Shown here piece by piece: positions 8,047-17,031 of a stretch of DNA of 64,000 nucleotides. A model generated the notes under the pieces. The model saw nothing but the letters and a program-made list of their open reading frames with translations, did not search any database and was not told the DNA's origin. Position 1 is the stretch's first letter; each line of letters opens with the position of its first letter. Source of the DNA: Arenibacter palladensis. Lineage in GTDB: Bacteria > Bacteroidota > Bacteroidia > Flavobacteriales > Flavobacteriaceae. The position numbers were made by a program, and so were the translations under genes. The stretch lies in contig NZ_FQUX01000004.1 of the NCBI RefSeq assembly GCF_900129275.1, positions 124,001-188,000 on the forward strand, written 5' to 3'.

Positions 8047-9292
8047 TATACACAATAGAAATTGAGGTGGTTATTACAAAAAATAAAAATAATAATGTTA
8101 GTTCAGGTACAAGATCTATAAGGCCAACATCTCTCAAAAAAACATCATAAAAGGCATTTAAGCCCCAATTCATAGGAGATAAATTTGAAAGTGTCTGCAT
8201 AAAATTGGGCATTATAAAGACAGGCACCCATACCCCTCCCAATGCCGCCAATATAACCACGAAAGTAGCTCCAAAGGGAGCAGATTGTTCCTGGGTTCTT
8301 GCTACTGTCCCCAATAGCAATCCAAGGCCAATGGCCGCAAGTCCTGCAAATATGGCTACCAGGAACAACAGTGGAATTTTTCCAGAGACCTCAAGGCTTG
8401 GGAGACCTAGGATAGGGAAAAGATAAACACCTATTCCCAACATTAGCCCAAACTGTATTAGACATACGGCAAGGTATATTACAGTTTTGCCCCCTAATAC
8501 CGTTAGATAGGAAACGGGATTTGTCCTTAGACGGACAAAGGTACCTTGGCTTTTTTCCTTGACCATATTAATGGACAGGGGAACAATGATGAAAAATATG
8601 GCAAACAAGGTCCAGGCCGGTACATTGTGTTGCACCGAATTGGGGATTATTTCGTTTTCACCAATACTAGGGGTAATTTCCTTAAAAGTGATAAAACTTT
8701 CGGTGTCGAATATTGCTTCGGTTTCATCATCTGTTATTTGCGATTGGAAGGCCTTGTAAATAGTTTGGGTCTCTATTTTAAAGATCATCTTGTCTATTCC
8801 ATTCTTTATGGAGTTTTTGAAGGCCATCTGTGTTGCGGGGTCAAAATAAAGTATGACCTCTTTTTTCTCCAAACCTGCTTTTTCTGTTTGCGGCGTTTCT
8901 TCTTCCAGACCAAATTTGGATAGCAAGCCTTCTACATTCAGATTTACTTTTTTTTCCAGTTCCGAGCTGAGGTTGACTGGTATAACTATGGCCAATTGAT
9001 ACTTGCCTTTGAAAACCAGTTCTTTGGCCTCGCTGTCGGATTCTTTGTCAATAATATTAAAGGATTTGGACTCGGCCAGCCCATCGTAAATATTTTTGGA
9101 AACCTCACCCTTGTCAAAGTCCACCCAAAGGATGGGGATTTTGTTATCATTGATAGACCTAAAAGTACTATCCTGAATTAAGGTAATGGTGACCACAAGC
9201 ACCAAAGGCATTACAAATAGGATGGCCAATCCACCTATGTCCCGGGATAGGAGAAGTAATTCCTTATATGTGGAAGCCCAAAGTTTATGCAT
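8024..9292 (-). CDS. ABC-2 type transporter permease
   Basis: 422 residues. One N-terminal membrane helix (about residues 20-42) is followed by a long extracytoplasmic domain of about 180 residues, then five or six hydrophobic helices from about residue 230 to the end. This is the topology of ABC-2 permeases of the YhhJ/NodJ type. The segment SINMVKEKSQGTFVRLRTNPVS before the helical bundle is characteristic. It pairs with the ATPase encoded just upstream (overlap 8 bp). Flexirubin clusters commonly include such an exporter; moving pigment or its precursor across the inner membrane is the likely job. Confidence 0.85.
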   Translation of the reverse strand: MHKLWASTYKELLLLSRDIGGLAILFVMPLVLVVTITLIQDSTFRSINDNKIPILWVDFDKGEVSKNIYDGLAESKSFNIIDKESDSEAKELVFKGKYQLAIVIPVNLSSELEKKVNLNVEGLLSKFGLEEETPQTEKAGLEKKEVILYFDPATQMAFKNSIKNGIDKMIFKIETQTIYKAFQSQITDDETEAIFDTESFITFKEITPSIGENEIIPNSVQHNVPAWTLFAIFFIIVPLSINMVKEKSQGTFVRLRTNPVSYLTVLGGKTVIYLAVCLIQFGLMLGIGVYLFPILGLPSLEVSGKIPLLFLVAIFAGLAAIGLGLLLGTVARTQEQSAPFGATFVVILAALGGVWVPVFIMPNFMQTLSNLSPMNWGLNAFYDVFLRDVGLIDLVPELTLLFLFFVITTSISIVYNERKNAV

Positions 9293-10028
9293 GATCTCTA
9301 AGTGCTTTTCCGGTCAAGGTCAGGAAGACGTCTTCTAGATTGTGCGATTCCGGATATTGGGAAATAAGATTTTTCGGAGCTCCTTCAATGATGATCCTAC
9401 CATGGTCAATAATGGCCACTTTGGTACAAAATTGCTCTGCTTCGTTCAAATGGTGGGACGTATAGATAATGGTGGTTCCCTGTGTATTTAATTTTTTTAA
9501 ATTTTCAATAATTACATTTTTGGATTGTACGTCCACCCCAACTGTGGGTTCGTCCAGGAATAGAACTTTGGGGTCGTGCAGAATGCTGGCAATTAGGTTG
9601 ACACGGCGTTTCATTCCACCAGAAAAAGTGTCCAATTTTTTGTTGGAAAATTTTCCCAACCCTAATACTTCCAAATGGTAATTGATCTTTTCCTTTAGTT
9701 GCTTCCCTTTTAGGCCGTACATACTACCTAGGTAATACAAGTTTTCATAGGCAGTTAGGGTAGGGTAAAGGGCGTATTCCTGTGGAACTATACCAATAAG
9801 TTGTTTAAGTTGGTTGGCATTCTTTTGAAAGGTAAGTCCGTTGATGGAAAAGCTGCCAGAGGTAGGTTTTATCAAGGAACTTAGCATAGAGATCAATGTT
9901 GTTTTTCCTGCCCCATTAGGCCCTAAAAGCCCAAAAATTTCCCCCTCGTCTATTTTTAGATCAAGGTCCACCACCGAATATTCCGCGTTATTTTTATATT
10001 TTTTGGAGAGATGGGATATTAGAATCAT
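9285..10028 (-). CDS. ABC transporter ATP-binding protein
   Basis: 247 residues, a single nucleotide-binding domain. Walker A is [12 protein letters not shown] (about residues 33-44), the Q-loop is IVPQEYALYPTLTAYENL, the signature motif is FSGGMKRRVNL, and Walker B is KVLFLDEPTVGVD followed by the H-loop TSHHLNEAE. The C-terminal LEDVFLTLTGKALRD is typical of ABC-2 drug or lipid exporters (CcmA/DrrA type). It works with the overlapping downstream permease gene. Confidence 0.9.
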   Translation of the reverse strand: MILISHLSKKYKNNAEYSVVDLDLKIDEGEIFGLLGPNGAGKTTLISMLSSLIKPTSGSFSINGLTFQKNANQLKQLIGIVPQEYALYPTLTAYENLYYLGSMYGLKGKQLKEKINYHLEVLGLGKFSNKKLDTFSGGMKRRVNLIASILHDPKVLFLDEPTVGVDVQSKNVIIENLKKLNTQGTTIIYTSHHLNEAEQFCTKVAIIDHGRIIIEGAPKNLISQYPESHNLEDVFLTLTGKALRDHA

Positions 10029-10036
10029 GGGCCGCT

Positions 10037-11038
10037 TTATATTGCCTTTTTCAGTTTTTTAAAAAAAACTTCCTCTTTGTTGGCTATATCTTCAAGAAGG
10101 GTGGCTACATGATCATACTGGTCAACAGCCACGGAATTGCTCCTGTTTTTATATATGCGTGATGCCTCCACCGCAAAATCGCGCCATTGGTCACCTATCA
10201 AGGTCATTTCTTTGGATAGCTCCAAAAGTTGATTGTTCGTCAATAATTTTCCTGCTTCTTGTAAAAATGCGGCATAAATATATCGAAACCCACCACCTCC
10301 GGTACCTATTTCTTCTTGCATGCGCACAATTTGTCCCAAATAATGATTGGCAATTTTGGTACCCTTGGCTTTTGGCCATTTGCGAATAAGTTTGGCAATT
10401 TTCCGTATTCCCTTAACCCCAACTACCGGGACGGGCGCCAACATATCCCTACAGGTGTGCTTTATACCCTTAATAATGGCTTTTTCTAGCTGTAACTGTT
10501 CAGGGAAAGCGGTTGGATAATAAATATGTCCTTTAGGGGCAAAGGCACCTTTGGCAAATCTTACTTTTTCCAGTTCTTTTTCGGTAAGCGAGGTAACGGT
10601 TTCCATTACGGGGTCACTTATCAAATAAATGCCATCCCTTTTACCATATACCACCATATTGTGGGCGTTGAAATGGAAGCGATATTCATCAGGAAAGTAG
10701 GGTAGATTGTATACGCCCACCTGAAGTCCTACCGGATTATTTCTTTGTAGGTTTTCGTCCAATCTGTCCTTTGCAGTTTGGGCATTTCGAAATTTTTCAC
10801 GTTTTATTTTAATTCCGACCCTTGTGGCGAATCGGGTAAAGATAATACCTGGCATTGCCCTATAGGATACTACAGGCGCATGGTTAACTTTTAAGAATGG
10901 GATATAGGTAAACAACAGCCCAGAGCCTATACCAAAAACCATGGGTTCGCTTACCGTAAACCCATTGTACGTCATTAAGTTGGCTACCACACCGTTCTCG
11001 CAGTGTGCAGCTTGCTTGTGTTTAAAATCTATTTCCAT
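10037..11038 (-). CDS. BtrH-like acyltransferase (BtrH_N plus DUF4872 type)
   Basis: 333 residues. The N-terminal half matches the BtrH N-terminal domain pattern: a conserved Cys13 in AAHCENGVVANLMTYNG, the phrase EPMVFGIGSGLLFTYIPF, and a later His in FHFNAHNMVVYGKRDG, as in papain-like acyltransferases. The C-terminal half (about 170-333) is helical and fits DUF4872. In butirosin synthesis BtrH transfers an acyl group from an ACP to an amine. Such genes are common in flexirubin clusters, where acyl transfer from ACP to the dialkylresorcinol hydroxyl is an attractive but unproven role. It lies 8 bp upstream of the ABC ATPase gene. Confidence 0.75.
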   Translation of the reverse strand: MEIDFKHKQAAHCENGVVANLMTYNGFTVSEPMVFGIGSGLLFTYIPFLKVNHAPVVSYRAMPGIIFTRFATRVGIKIKREKFRNAQTAKDRLDENLQRNNPVGLQVGVYNLPYFPDEYRFHFNAHNMVVYGKRDGIYLISDPVMETVTSLTEKELEKVRFAKGAFAPKGHIYYPTAFPEQLQLEKAIIKGIKHTCRDMLAPVPVVGVKGIRKIAKLIRKWPKAKGTKIANHYLGQIVRMQEEIGTGGGGFRYIYAAFLQEAGKLLTNNQLLELSKEMTLIGDQWRDFAVEASRIYKNRSNSVAVDQYDHVATLLEDIANKEEVFFKKLKKAI

Positions 11039-11041
11039 TGT

Positions 11042-11443
11042 TTAGAGATCGGTACGCTGTAGCTCTTCGATCGTAATATCGAAGACATCTGCATATTTTT
11101 GTAATGTTTTGTTATTTAGGTTTTTAAAAACGGCTGGTCTAAAATGTCTTTTAACCCTCCACTTCCAAATCCCCACATAGCTCGCAAGGATTGGGAGATC
11201 CATTTTGTGGAGTTCCATATAATATTCCAAGGGACTTACCTTATGGTCCTTTACCCTTTGTTTTGAAGCTGAAATACGCTCGTTCAAAGCTTCTATAGCA
11301 TTGTTAAGGGCAATGGTCTTGGGACTCCAGCCTGTACTTAATTCTGTTGTGTATTCTCCGTTTTCATCAACGGCATAGCATAGTTCTTTGAAATTGGCCG
11401 ACTCAAGATTGCTTTTGTCCTGTGGTACTTCATTCTTTTTCAT
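11042..11443 (-). CDS. Small protein with XRE-like helix-turn-helix C-terminus
   Basis: 133 residues. The N-terminal half is polar and contains a helical stretch (about 45-70). The C-terminal 60 residues (LPILASYVGIWKWRVKRHF followed by FKNLNNKTLQKYADVFDIT) follow the order of an XRE-type fold: start of the turn, recognition helix, then the usual LxKYAxxFxIxxEEL ending. It may be a local regulator, or a structural protein that keeps the fold. The stop is 3 bp before the BtrH-like gene, so it is part of the operon. Gene-specific DNA binding is not shown by the sequence. Confidence 0.6.
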   Translation of the reverse strand: MKKNEVPQDKSNLESANFKELCYAVDENGEYTTELSTGWSPKTIALNNAIEALNERISASKQRVKDHKVSPLEYYMELHKMDLPILASYVGIWKWRVKRHFRPAVFKNLNNKTLQKYADVFDITIEELQRTDL

Positions 11444-11527
11444 GCCTTAGGTCTTTATAATTTACAGGCCACGGTTGCTGGCTTATAAAGTTATTAATAC
11501 ATTTTCAAATTCGATCCTCAGCGGTAA

Positions 11528-11983
11528 CTAAACTTCCTGGATCAGAAAATTTAATATGCAGTCTGCCACTAATTCCTTCTCTGTATATATTTTGCATTCC
11601 ATAGTACATATGCTAAAATTTCCAGAACTGTAATTGGATAGGAGTTTGGCCTTGGTAGTTAAGGTGTCTCCTGTTCTGGGCAATAGAAAAATGTTTGCCC
11701 TTTTAATACCGCTAATAAATCCAATTACACTATTGCCTTCCCCTTCAAGATCATCCGCTGCAAAGAAATCTTGCCCAACAATCGCGGAACATGACTGTGC
11801 GGCATTTTCTATAATCCCTGATTCGGTAAACTTATTGTCCTTTACAAAGATACAATCTTCGGTTACTTTAAATTCCGTGGTCACCGTTTCCTTGTTAAGG
11901 TCGATTATTTTGTTGACCATGAGCATTGGCGCTCTATGGGGCAAAAACTTATGTATGTTTATATGTGAACGGGCTGTATTCAA
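11528..11983 (-). CDS. Hot-dog 3-hydroxyacyl-ACP dehydratase-like protein
   Basis: 151 residues, single hot-dog domain of the ApeI/ApeP and FabZ-like group. It begins with FLPHRAPMLMVNKIIDLN, followed by the central helix ESGIIENAAQSCSAIVGQDFF. It lacks the HFPG motif of classical FabZ but keeps the Glu/Gln residues on the central helix. It is separated by 5 bp from a second gene of the same kind, and the pair may form a hetero-oligomeric dehydratase, as ApeI and ApeP do. An 84 bp gap follows before the helix-turn-helix gene. Confidence 0.75.
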   Translation of the reverse strand: MNTARSHINIHKFLPHRAPMLMVNKIIDLNKETVTTEFKVTEDCIFVKDNKFTESGIIENAAQSCSAIVGQDFFAADDLEGEGNSVIGFISGIKRANIFLLPRTGDTLTTKAKLLSNYSSGNFSICTMECKIYTEKELVADCILNFLIQEV

Positions 11984-11988
11984 TTAGT

Positions 11989-12426
11989 TTAGTTTGCCAA
12001 TACGGTTTTCATTTCGCTATTTGCCATAATTTTGTCATTACAGGTTACTTGGATCTTAACCAAAGTAACACCTAAGATCTCATGTAGAATAGTGACAGTT
12101 GTTATTAGTTCTTGATCTACGGTTGGTAACTCCAATATTTCGGCCAGTTTAATGGCCCCGATATAACCAGTTGGGGCAGGCTCATTTTTCAGGAAATATT
12201 GGTACCCAGTGTGAAGTGCTACAGATTGTGCCATATGTTCAATTAGTCCGGCAGACATAAATTTATTATTGTACACAAACAGATTGGTCAACGTTGGTGT
12301 AAAACCGGTAATTACCTTTTCTTTGGAAAAGTGAATCAACTTGTCTACCATTACAAAAGGCGCCTTTTGGGGGATCAGATCTTCAATTAGCCCTTTGTCG
12401 TCTATTGTTTGTTTTAATAAATTCAT
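11989..12426 (-). CDS. Hot-dog 3-hydroxyacyl-ACP dehydratase-like protein (ApeP type)
   Basis: 145 residues with the same layout as the downstream gene: LIPQKAPFVMVDKLIHFS at the N-terminus and AGLIEHMAQSVALHTGYQYF on the central helix, where EHMAQS carries the Glu and His typical of ApeP-like proteins. It abuts darB with no gap, which points to tight co-expression. The assigned role is dehydration of beta-hydroxyacyl-ACP during polyene formation; the division of labour with the other two hot-dog proteins is unknown. Confidence 0.75.
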   Translation of the reverse strand: MNLLKQTIDDKGLIEDLIPQKAPFVMVDKLIHFSKEKVITGFTPTLTNLFVYNNKFMSAGLIEHMAQSVALHTGYQYFLKNEPAPTGYIGAIKLAEILELPTVDQELITTVTILHEILGVTLVKIQVTCNDKIMANSEMKTVLAN

Positions 12427-13557
12427 TTAACAAACCGTTAGGTATGCATAGGAGTACGAAAACCTAGCACTTTCCGGTACGTGCAACAAAATTTTATCTC
12501 CCTTTTTCAATTGTCCTGAGCTTACCAATTCTTCTAGCATCACAAATATTGAGGCTGCACCCACGTTGCCAACCTTGCTCAAATTCATAAACCATTTCTC
12601 CCAAGGTATTTCTACCCCCTGTCGTTTTAATTCCTCGTATAAATTTTCCTTAAAATAATAGGAAGAGATATGTGGTAAATAATAGTCAATATCTGCGGTA
12701 GTGATATGGTGCTTGTTCATAGCCATTTTTAGACTGTCCACTCCTTTGCCCAATATGTTCTCTCCTAGGAGTTTAACGTCCTGCTTCATGGCGAAAAGAG
12801 ATTTGTTGGCCCATTCTTCGGCAGGATATTCGCTCCATGGTTTTAAATGACCATTTTCCAATTTATCACCACCGGCATACATACAGGTTTCCATTTCAAA
12901 GGCATAGGAATACCCTTCCATCCATTCAATTTTTAAAGCAATGCCCTTAGGCTCGCTTTCCAACAATACAGCTCCCGAACCATCGGAAAGCATCCAGCGC
13001 AAAAATTCCTTATTAAAGGCCAATATGGGGTTGTCTTCCAACTCCTTCAGGTGTTCTACCTCAGTTTCAAAAATATCGGATTTCATCCAAGTTGAGGTTC
13101 TTTCCGACCCAGTACATACCGCATTGGACACTTGCCCCGCCTTAATTGCCAAGAAACCATATTTCAAGGCATTCATTCCTGAACAGCAGGCCCCTGATGG
13201 GGAATTAACCTCTAAATTTCCGTTTTTTAAAAAGCCGTGTACCATAGAAGCGTGCGATGGCAATATTTGATCGGGACTACTGGTACCACAAGAAAGGAGT
13301 TCTATGTCCTTGGTCGTAAAAGTGTCGTCACATAAAAGCTCAATGGCCTCCTTGGTAAGTTGGGCATTGTTATGGGTAATGTTTCCATCTGCGTCTATGG
13401 CGTAATATCTGGTCTTAATTTGATTGTTCCGCAGGACTATACGTCTAGCCTTGGAATTCTTACCATTGATAATGCCCAATTTTTCTTCCATTTGTTCATT
13501 GTCAATGGGTTCATTAGGTAAGAACTTGGCAATCCTGGTAATATAAACGTCTTTCAT
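12427..13557 (-). CDS. darB: DarB, ketosynthase III-like dialkylresorcinol enzyme
   Basis: 376 residues, a KAS III-type condensing enzyme. The nucleophile is in SPSGACCSGMNALKYG (Cys124 or Cys125), with downstream HIS and NVGAASIF segments in the positions of the KAS III His and Asn. DarB of flexirubin and dialkylresorcinol clusters joins a 3-oxoacyl thioester to an enoyl thioester, forming a cyclohexanedione that DarA aromatises. The start codon overlaps the stop of darA by one base, as expected for a translationally coupled pair. Recognition is by whole-length resemblance and the darA neighbour. Confidence 0.9.
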   Translation of the reverse strand: MKDVYITRIAKFLPNEPIDNEQMEEKLGIINGKNSKARRIVLRNNQIKTRYYAIDADGNITHNNAQLTKEAIELLCDDTFTTKDIELLSCGTSSPDQILPSHASMVHGFLKNGNLEVNSPSGACCSGMNALKYGFLAIKAGQVSNAVCTGSERTSTWMKSDIFETEVEHLKELEDNPILAFNKEFLRWMLSDGSGAVLLESEPKGIALKIEWMEGYSYAFEMETCMYAGGDKLENGHLKPWSEYPAEEWANKSLFAMKQDVKLLGENILGKGVDSLKMAMNKHHITTADIDYYLPHISSYYFKENLYEELKRQGVEIPWEKWFMNLSKVGNVGAASIFVMLEELVSSGQLKKGDKILLHVPESARFSYSYAYLTVC

Positions 13558-14483
13558 TAATTGTTCTTTAAACTAACGGATGAATAGTATGCTTTATCCC
13601 TTTTAATTTTATTGTACCGAGGTATGTAAGTCGCCAAAAATACAATAAAAACTATTGGAGCTATAGCCCAAATTGCAAATAACAAATAATATTTGAACAA
13701 AACCAGCAATTTTTTTCGTTTCGGATTGCCCGAAGGTCCTTTCTTTATGATAAGGTTGGCCCATTTCGTAAACAAAACATTGCCTCTTATGTCCGTCTGT
13801 ATCAGCAAGGGTTTTACTTTAACGGCATCCAATTTTAATAATTCATCCTGTAAGTTGGTGTAATCATTATTTAATAACGCTTTACGGATAGGCATGCCAA
13901 ATTTTTCAGAAGCTTTTATATCCTCGTCGGAAACCCCCGGTTTTGGAAAAATGCCAAGGTACTTGGTTTTTTTTCCTCCTAACATCCAATGTACTATGGT
14001 AATAACGCTTATATGATTTATATGGCGGTCTACTAGAGCTATATTGCCCACGAGCTTGGCATTACATGCAACCAGAAGGCGTTTCATTTTTTCTTGTGCC
14101 ATTAACCACATGTTTCTACAGGCAATTACCGTAACTACCGGTGTCTGGTCTAATAATTTCTTGGCAACATCGGATTTTAAGAAAGAATTAATGGGTATGG
14201 AAGGGGTTAAATACCAAACCTGGTAACCAAGAATTATGAGGTCATATTTCCTTTCAAGGATATCGGCCTTTGGTGGCTTTAGCTCACAGGGTATCTGTAG
14301 GAAGGATTCAGGAAATGCATCATAGAAATCATCCTGTTTCCAGGGAAATTCATAATCATTTTCGGGACTTATCCTATAATAGGTGATATTTACGTTCTTC
14401 CCTTCTATAGAAGAGGCTAAATTTTGAACAATATCCAACAACTGCCCGGATTGGGAGTAATAAACTATAAGAACTTCTTTCAT
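13557..14483 (-). CDS. darA: DarA, dialkylresorcinol-forming aromatase
   Basis: 308 residues. The N-terminal part is a flavodoxin-like fold, starting KEVLIVYYSQSGQLLDIV, the FMN phosphate-binding loop. It continues with DLIILGYQVWYLTPSIPINSF and a CRNMWLMAQEKM segment typical of dialkylresorcinol condensing enzyme DarA. A C-terminal hydrophobic helix (about 272-292) probably anchors it to the membrane. The enzyme oxidises the DarB product to the aromatic 2,5-dialkylresorcinol. A 163 bp gap separates it from the acyltransferase gene upstream, so a secondary promoter for the dar group could lie there. Confidence 0.9.
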   Translation of the reverse strand: MKEVLIVYYSQSGQLLDIVQNLASSIEGKNVNITYYRISPENDYEFPWKQDDFYDAFPESFLQIPCELKPPKADILERKYDLIILGYQVWYLTPSIPINSFLKSDVAKKLLDQTPVVTVIACRNMWLMAQEKMKRLLVACNAKLVGNIALVDRHINHISVITIVHWMLGGKKTKYLGIFPKPGVSDEDIKASEKFGMPIRKALLNNDYTNLQDELLKLDAVKVKPLLIQTDIRGNVLFTKWANLIIKKGPSGNPKRKKLLVLFKYYLLFAIWAIAPIVFIVFLATYIPRYNKIKRDKAYYSSVSLKNN

Positions 14484-14646
14484 GGTAAGCTATTGATATT
14501 CATTATAACACCGCCAAGATGGTCATTTTGTTAGTCCTAAAAGGCCCTCATTTTGACTTTTGGCATGGTTCAAATTTAATTTTAATTTTTGGATCGGTGC
14601 CAGATTTGGATAATGTAACCAAAACTTAGTGTTATCCTAACCATAC

Positions 14647-15528
14647 TTAGTTTTTTGAACCCCAAAAATCAAAATAGTTAAACCACTGTAATGGATATTG
14701 TTCTATTATCCATTCCATACTTTTAATATAATTGGCTAATAATCCTTCGGCATCCCTCTTCTTAAAATCTGCTTTTCTGGCGTAAAGATGATAGTGTTTA
14801 TTGGTTTCCTTCATTACATATACAAAAAGGACCGGTACGTTTAATCTGGATCCCATTAAAAAAGGACCGGAAGGAAATTGTGCTTGTTCACCCAAAATCG
14901 GAGCGGTCATCAACTTGGCCGTAGTTGCATATCTATCCCCGGTCATGCAAATAATTTCATTTTTTGCCAAGGCGGCATTCATTTCAAAGATATGGGAAAG
15001 ATCGTCCTGTAGGATGATAAACTTGGTAGATGATTTCTTAATATACCTGTCAAGGTATTCCTTTATTGCTCTATGCTCTGCATCTGTGGTAAGTAAATTA
15101 ATAGTGGCGCTCCCTTCCAATTCGTCCAGAAAAAATTCAGCAATTTCGAAGTTGCCCAAATGGGCACTGATCAGAATTCCACCTTTTTTGTTGGCCAAGG
15201 TTTCGTTTAGATGCTCTATTCCGTCGAAATGGTAGGTGAATCTATTTCTTAGACCGGAGGAAATGGCTACTTTGTCCAAAATGGTCTGCCCGAAGACATA
15301 ATAGCTTTTGTAAATGGATACAATACTTTTTAGGGTGCCGTATTTAAGTCTTTTACGAAAGTAATAATAGCTGGACTTGGTACTTGCAGGGGCAAAAAAG
15401 CAAAAATAAAAGGCGACAAAATATAGAATAAAATAGGCCGATCCCAATCCAAGCCTTCTAATGGAGAAAACAAAAATCTTATAACCTAAAACGGAACCTC
15501 TGGACTTTCCTTTCCATTGATTTGGCAT
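14647..15528 (-). CDS. LpxL-like lysophospholipid-type acyltransferase
   Basis: 293 residues of the LpxL/HtrB acyltransferase family. One N-terminal membrane segment (about 28-48) is followed by the catalytic His-x4-Glu motif SAHLGNFEIAE (His123, Glu128) and the substrate loop FPSGPFLMG. LpxL enzymes move an acyl chain from ACP to a lipid hydroxyl. In this cluster the likely acceptor is the dialkylresorcinol and the donor the aryl polyenoyl-ACP, giving the ester bond of flexirubin. The gene is followed upstream by an ACP gene at 17 bp. The BtrH-like enzyme is a competing candidate for the same step. Confidence 0.8.
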   Translation of the reverse strand: MPNQWKGKSRGSVLGYKIFVFSIRRLGLGSAYFILYFVAFYFCFFAPASTKSSYYYFRKRLKYGTLKSIVSIYKSYYVFGQTILDKVAISSGLRNRFTYHFDGIEHLNETLANKKGGILISAHLGNFEIAEFFLDELEGSATINLLTTDAEHRAIKEYLDRYIKKSSTKFIILQDDLSHIFEMNAALAKNEIICMTGDRYATTAKLMTAPILGEQAQFPSGPFLMGSRLNVPVLFVYVMKETNKHYHLYARKADFKKRDAEGLLANYIKSMEWIIEQYPLQWFNYFDFWGSKN

Positions 15529-15545
15529 TTTTTGCGATTAATATT

Positions 15546-15788
15546 TTAGTTTAATTTCCTCTCTATAAGGTCATAAAAGTCTTGTAATGTAATAACATTA
15601 ATGAAATCTTCCCCCACCAATTTAACACTAAAGTTAGATTCGATGGCCACTACTAAATCAACAAAATCCAAACTGTCCAATTCAAGCGTTTTCTTTAAAT
15701 TGGCCATTGGAGAAATATCATCTGCATCAACTTCAAATTCATCTATAAGAAAGTTGTTTATTTTATCAATAATTACTTCTTTATTCAT
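15546..15788 (-). CDS. Acyl carrier protein (second pigment ACP)
   Basis: 80 residues, with the phosphopantetheine motif LELDSLDFVDLVVAIE (Ser39). The N-terminus MNKEVIIDKINNFLIDEFEV is a typical ACP helix I. It lies 2 bp from the ketosynthase gene and 17 bp from the acyltransferase gene, so it probably serves as carrier for the chain made by that ketosynthase and FabG-like reductase. It is clearly different in sequence from the ACP at 5.6-5.8 kb. Confidence 0.9.
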   Translation of the reverse strand: MNKEVIIDKINNFLIDEFEVDADDISPMANLKKTLELDSLDFVDLVVAIESNFSVKLVGEDFINVITLQDFYDLIERKLN

Positions 15789-15790
15789 TT

Positions 15791-17014
15791 TTAATCTTTC
15801 ACTTTTTTTATTAGCAATGCTGAATTTGTACCTCCAAATCCAAAAGAATTCGACAAAAATACATCAATTTTTTTATCCAGTGTTTTTCTTACCAGATTTA
15901 ATTTGGCGGCATCTTCGTCAGGATTTTCGAGATTTATATTAGGCGCAATAAACGAATGTTCCATCATGAGCATGGAATACACAATTTCACTGGCACCTGC
16001 CATCCAACATTCATGGCCGGTCATGGACTTTGTAGAACTAACGTAGGGGCCGTTATCCCCAAAAACGGCAAATATGGCCTTGGCTTCATTGGAATCCCCT
16101 ACAGGAGTGGAAGTAGCATGGGCATTTACATAATCTATTTCACTAGGTTTTATTTGGGCTTGGTCTATAGCCTTTTTCATGGCCAATGTAGGTCCATCAA
16201 CGTTTGGAGTAGAGATATGATCCCCATTGGAGGAAAACCCATAGCCAATAATTTCACCTAAAATAACAGCATTTCTTTTTTTAGCGGATTCATAGCTTTC
16301 AACTATAAGGGATGCTGCCCCTCCGCTAGGTACCAATCCGTCCCTACTTTTGTCGAATGGGCGGGAGGCGGCCCCTGGTGCTACATCGTTGACAGAAAAT
16401 ACACCAAGGCCATCAAAACTTCCCATAGCCAATTCATTGATTTCTTGGGTTCCTCCACATATGATACAATCTTGAAGCCCACTTTTAATTAATTGATAGG
16501 CGATACCTATGGCATGCGATCCGCTTGCGCATGCCGCACTTACGGTGAAGTTGATTCCCGTTAATTTGAAAATGGTAGAGAGGTTCATGGTTACGGACGA
16601 GTTCATGGCCTTAAAAATGGCACCGGAACCTACTAAAGTAGTATCTTTCTTTTCCCTTAGTTTGTCTATGGATTCTATTACAGATTTGGCAGTGCTATCA
16701 TTACCGTATAGTACGCCAACTTCATTATTATCTATATACTCTTGGGATATACCTGCATTTCTTAAGGCCTCCAATGTGGCTATATATGCATAGGCTCCTT
16801 CTTCGCCCAAACTTAGTCGTTGCCTTCTAGTGAGCAAATCCTTTAGGTCTGGTTCTTCTACCATACCCGTTAAACAGGAGCGATATCCAAATTCCTTGCG
16901 TTTTTCGTCATAAACAATTCCTGAAGTTCCCTTGTATAGTGATTCTTTGACTTCGTCCAAGTTTTTTCCTAAACAAGAGTATATTCCCATACCTGTAATT
17001 ACGACCCTCTTCAT
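15791..17014 (-). CDS. Beta-ketoacyl-ACP synthase (FabB/FabF type)
   Basis: 407 residues with a complete triad: Cys162 in SAACASGSHAIGIAYQ, His in NAHATSTPVGDSNEA and His in KSMTGHECWMAGASE. The close spacing KS-ACP-acyltransferase downstream and reductase upstream (17 bp) makes a compact elongation module. It is the third intact ketosynthase of the cluster and the most FabB/FabF-like. It probably performs the main chain elongations for the aryl polyene. Confidence 0.85.
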   Translation of the reverse strand: MKRVVITGMGIYSCLGKNLDEVKESLYKGTSGIVYDEKRKEFGYRSCLTGMVEEPDLKDLLTRRQRLSLGEEGAYAYIATLEALRNAGISQEYIDNNEVGVLYGNDSTAKSVIESIDKLREKKDTTLVGSGAIFKAMNSSVTMNLSTIFKLTGINFTVSAACASGSHAIGIAYQLIKSGLQDCIICGGTQEINELAMGSFDGLGVFSVNDVAPGAASRPFDKSRDGLVPSGGAASLIVESYESAKKRNAVILGEIIGYGFSSNGDHISTPNVDGPTLAMKKAIDQAQIKPSEIDYVNAHATSTPVGDSNEAKAIFAVFGDNGPYVSSTKSMTGHECWMAGASEIVYSMLMMEHSFIAPNINLENPDEDAAKLNLVRKTLDKKIDVFLSNSFGFGGTNSALLIKKVKD

Positions 17015-17031
17015 TTTTCCTTGTATTATTT

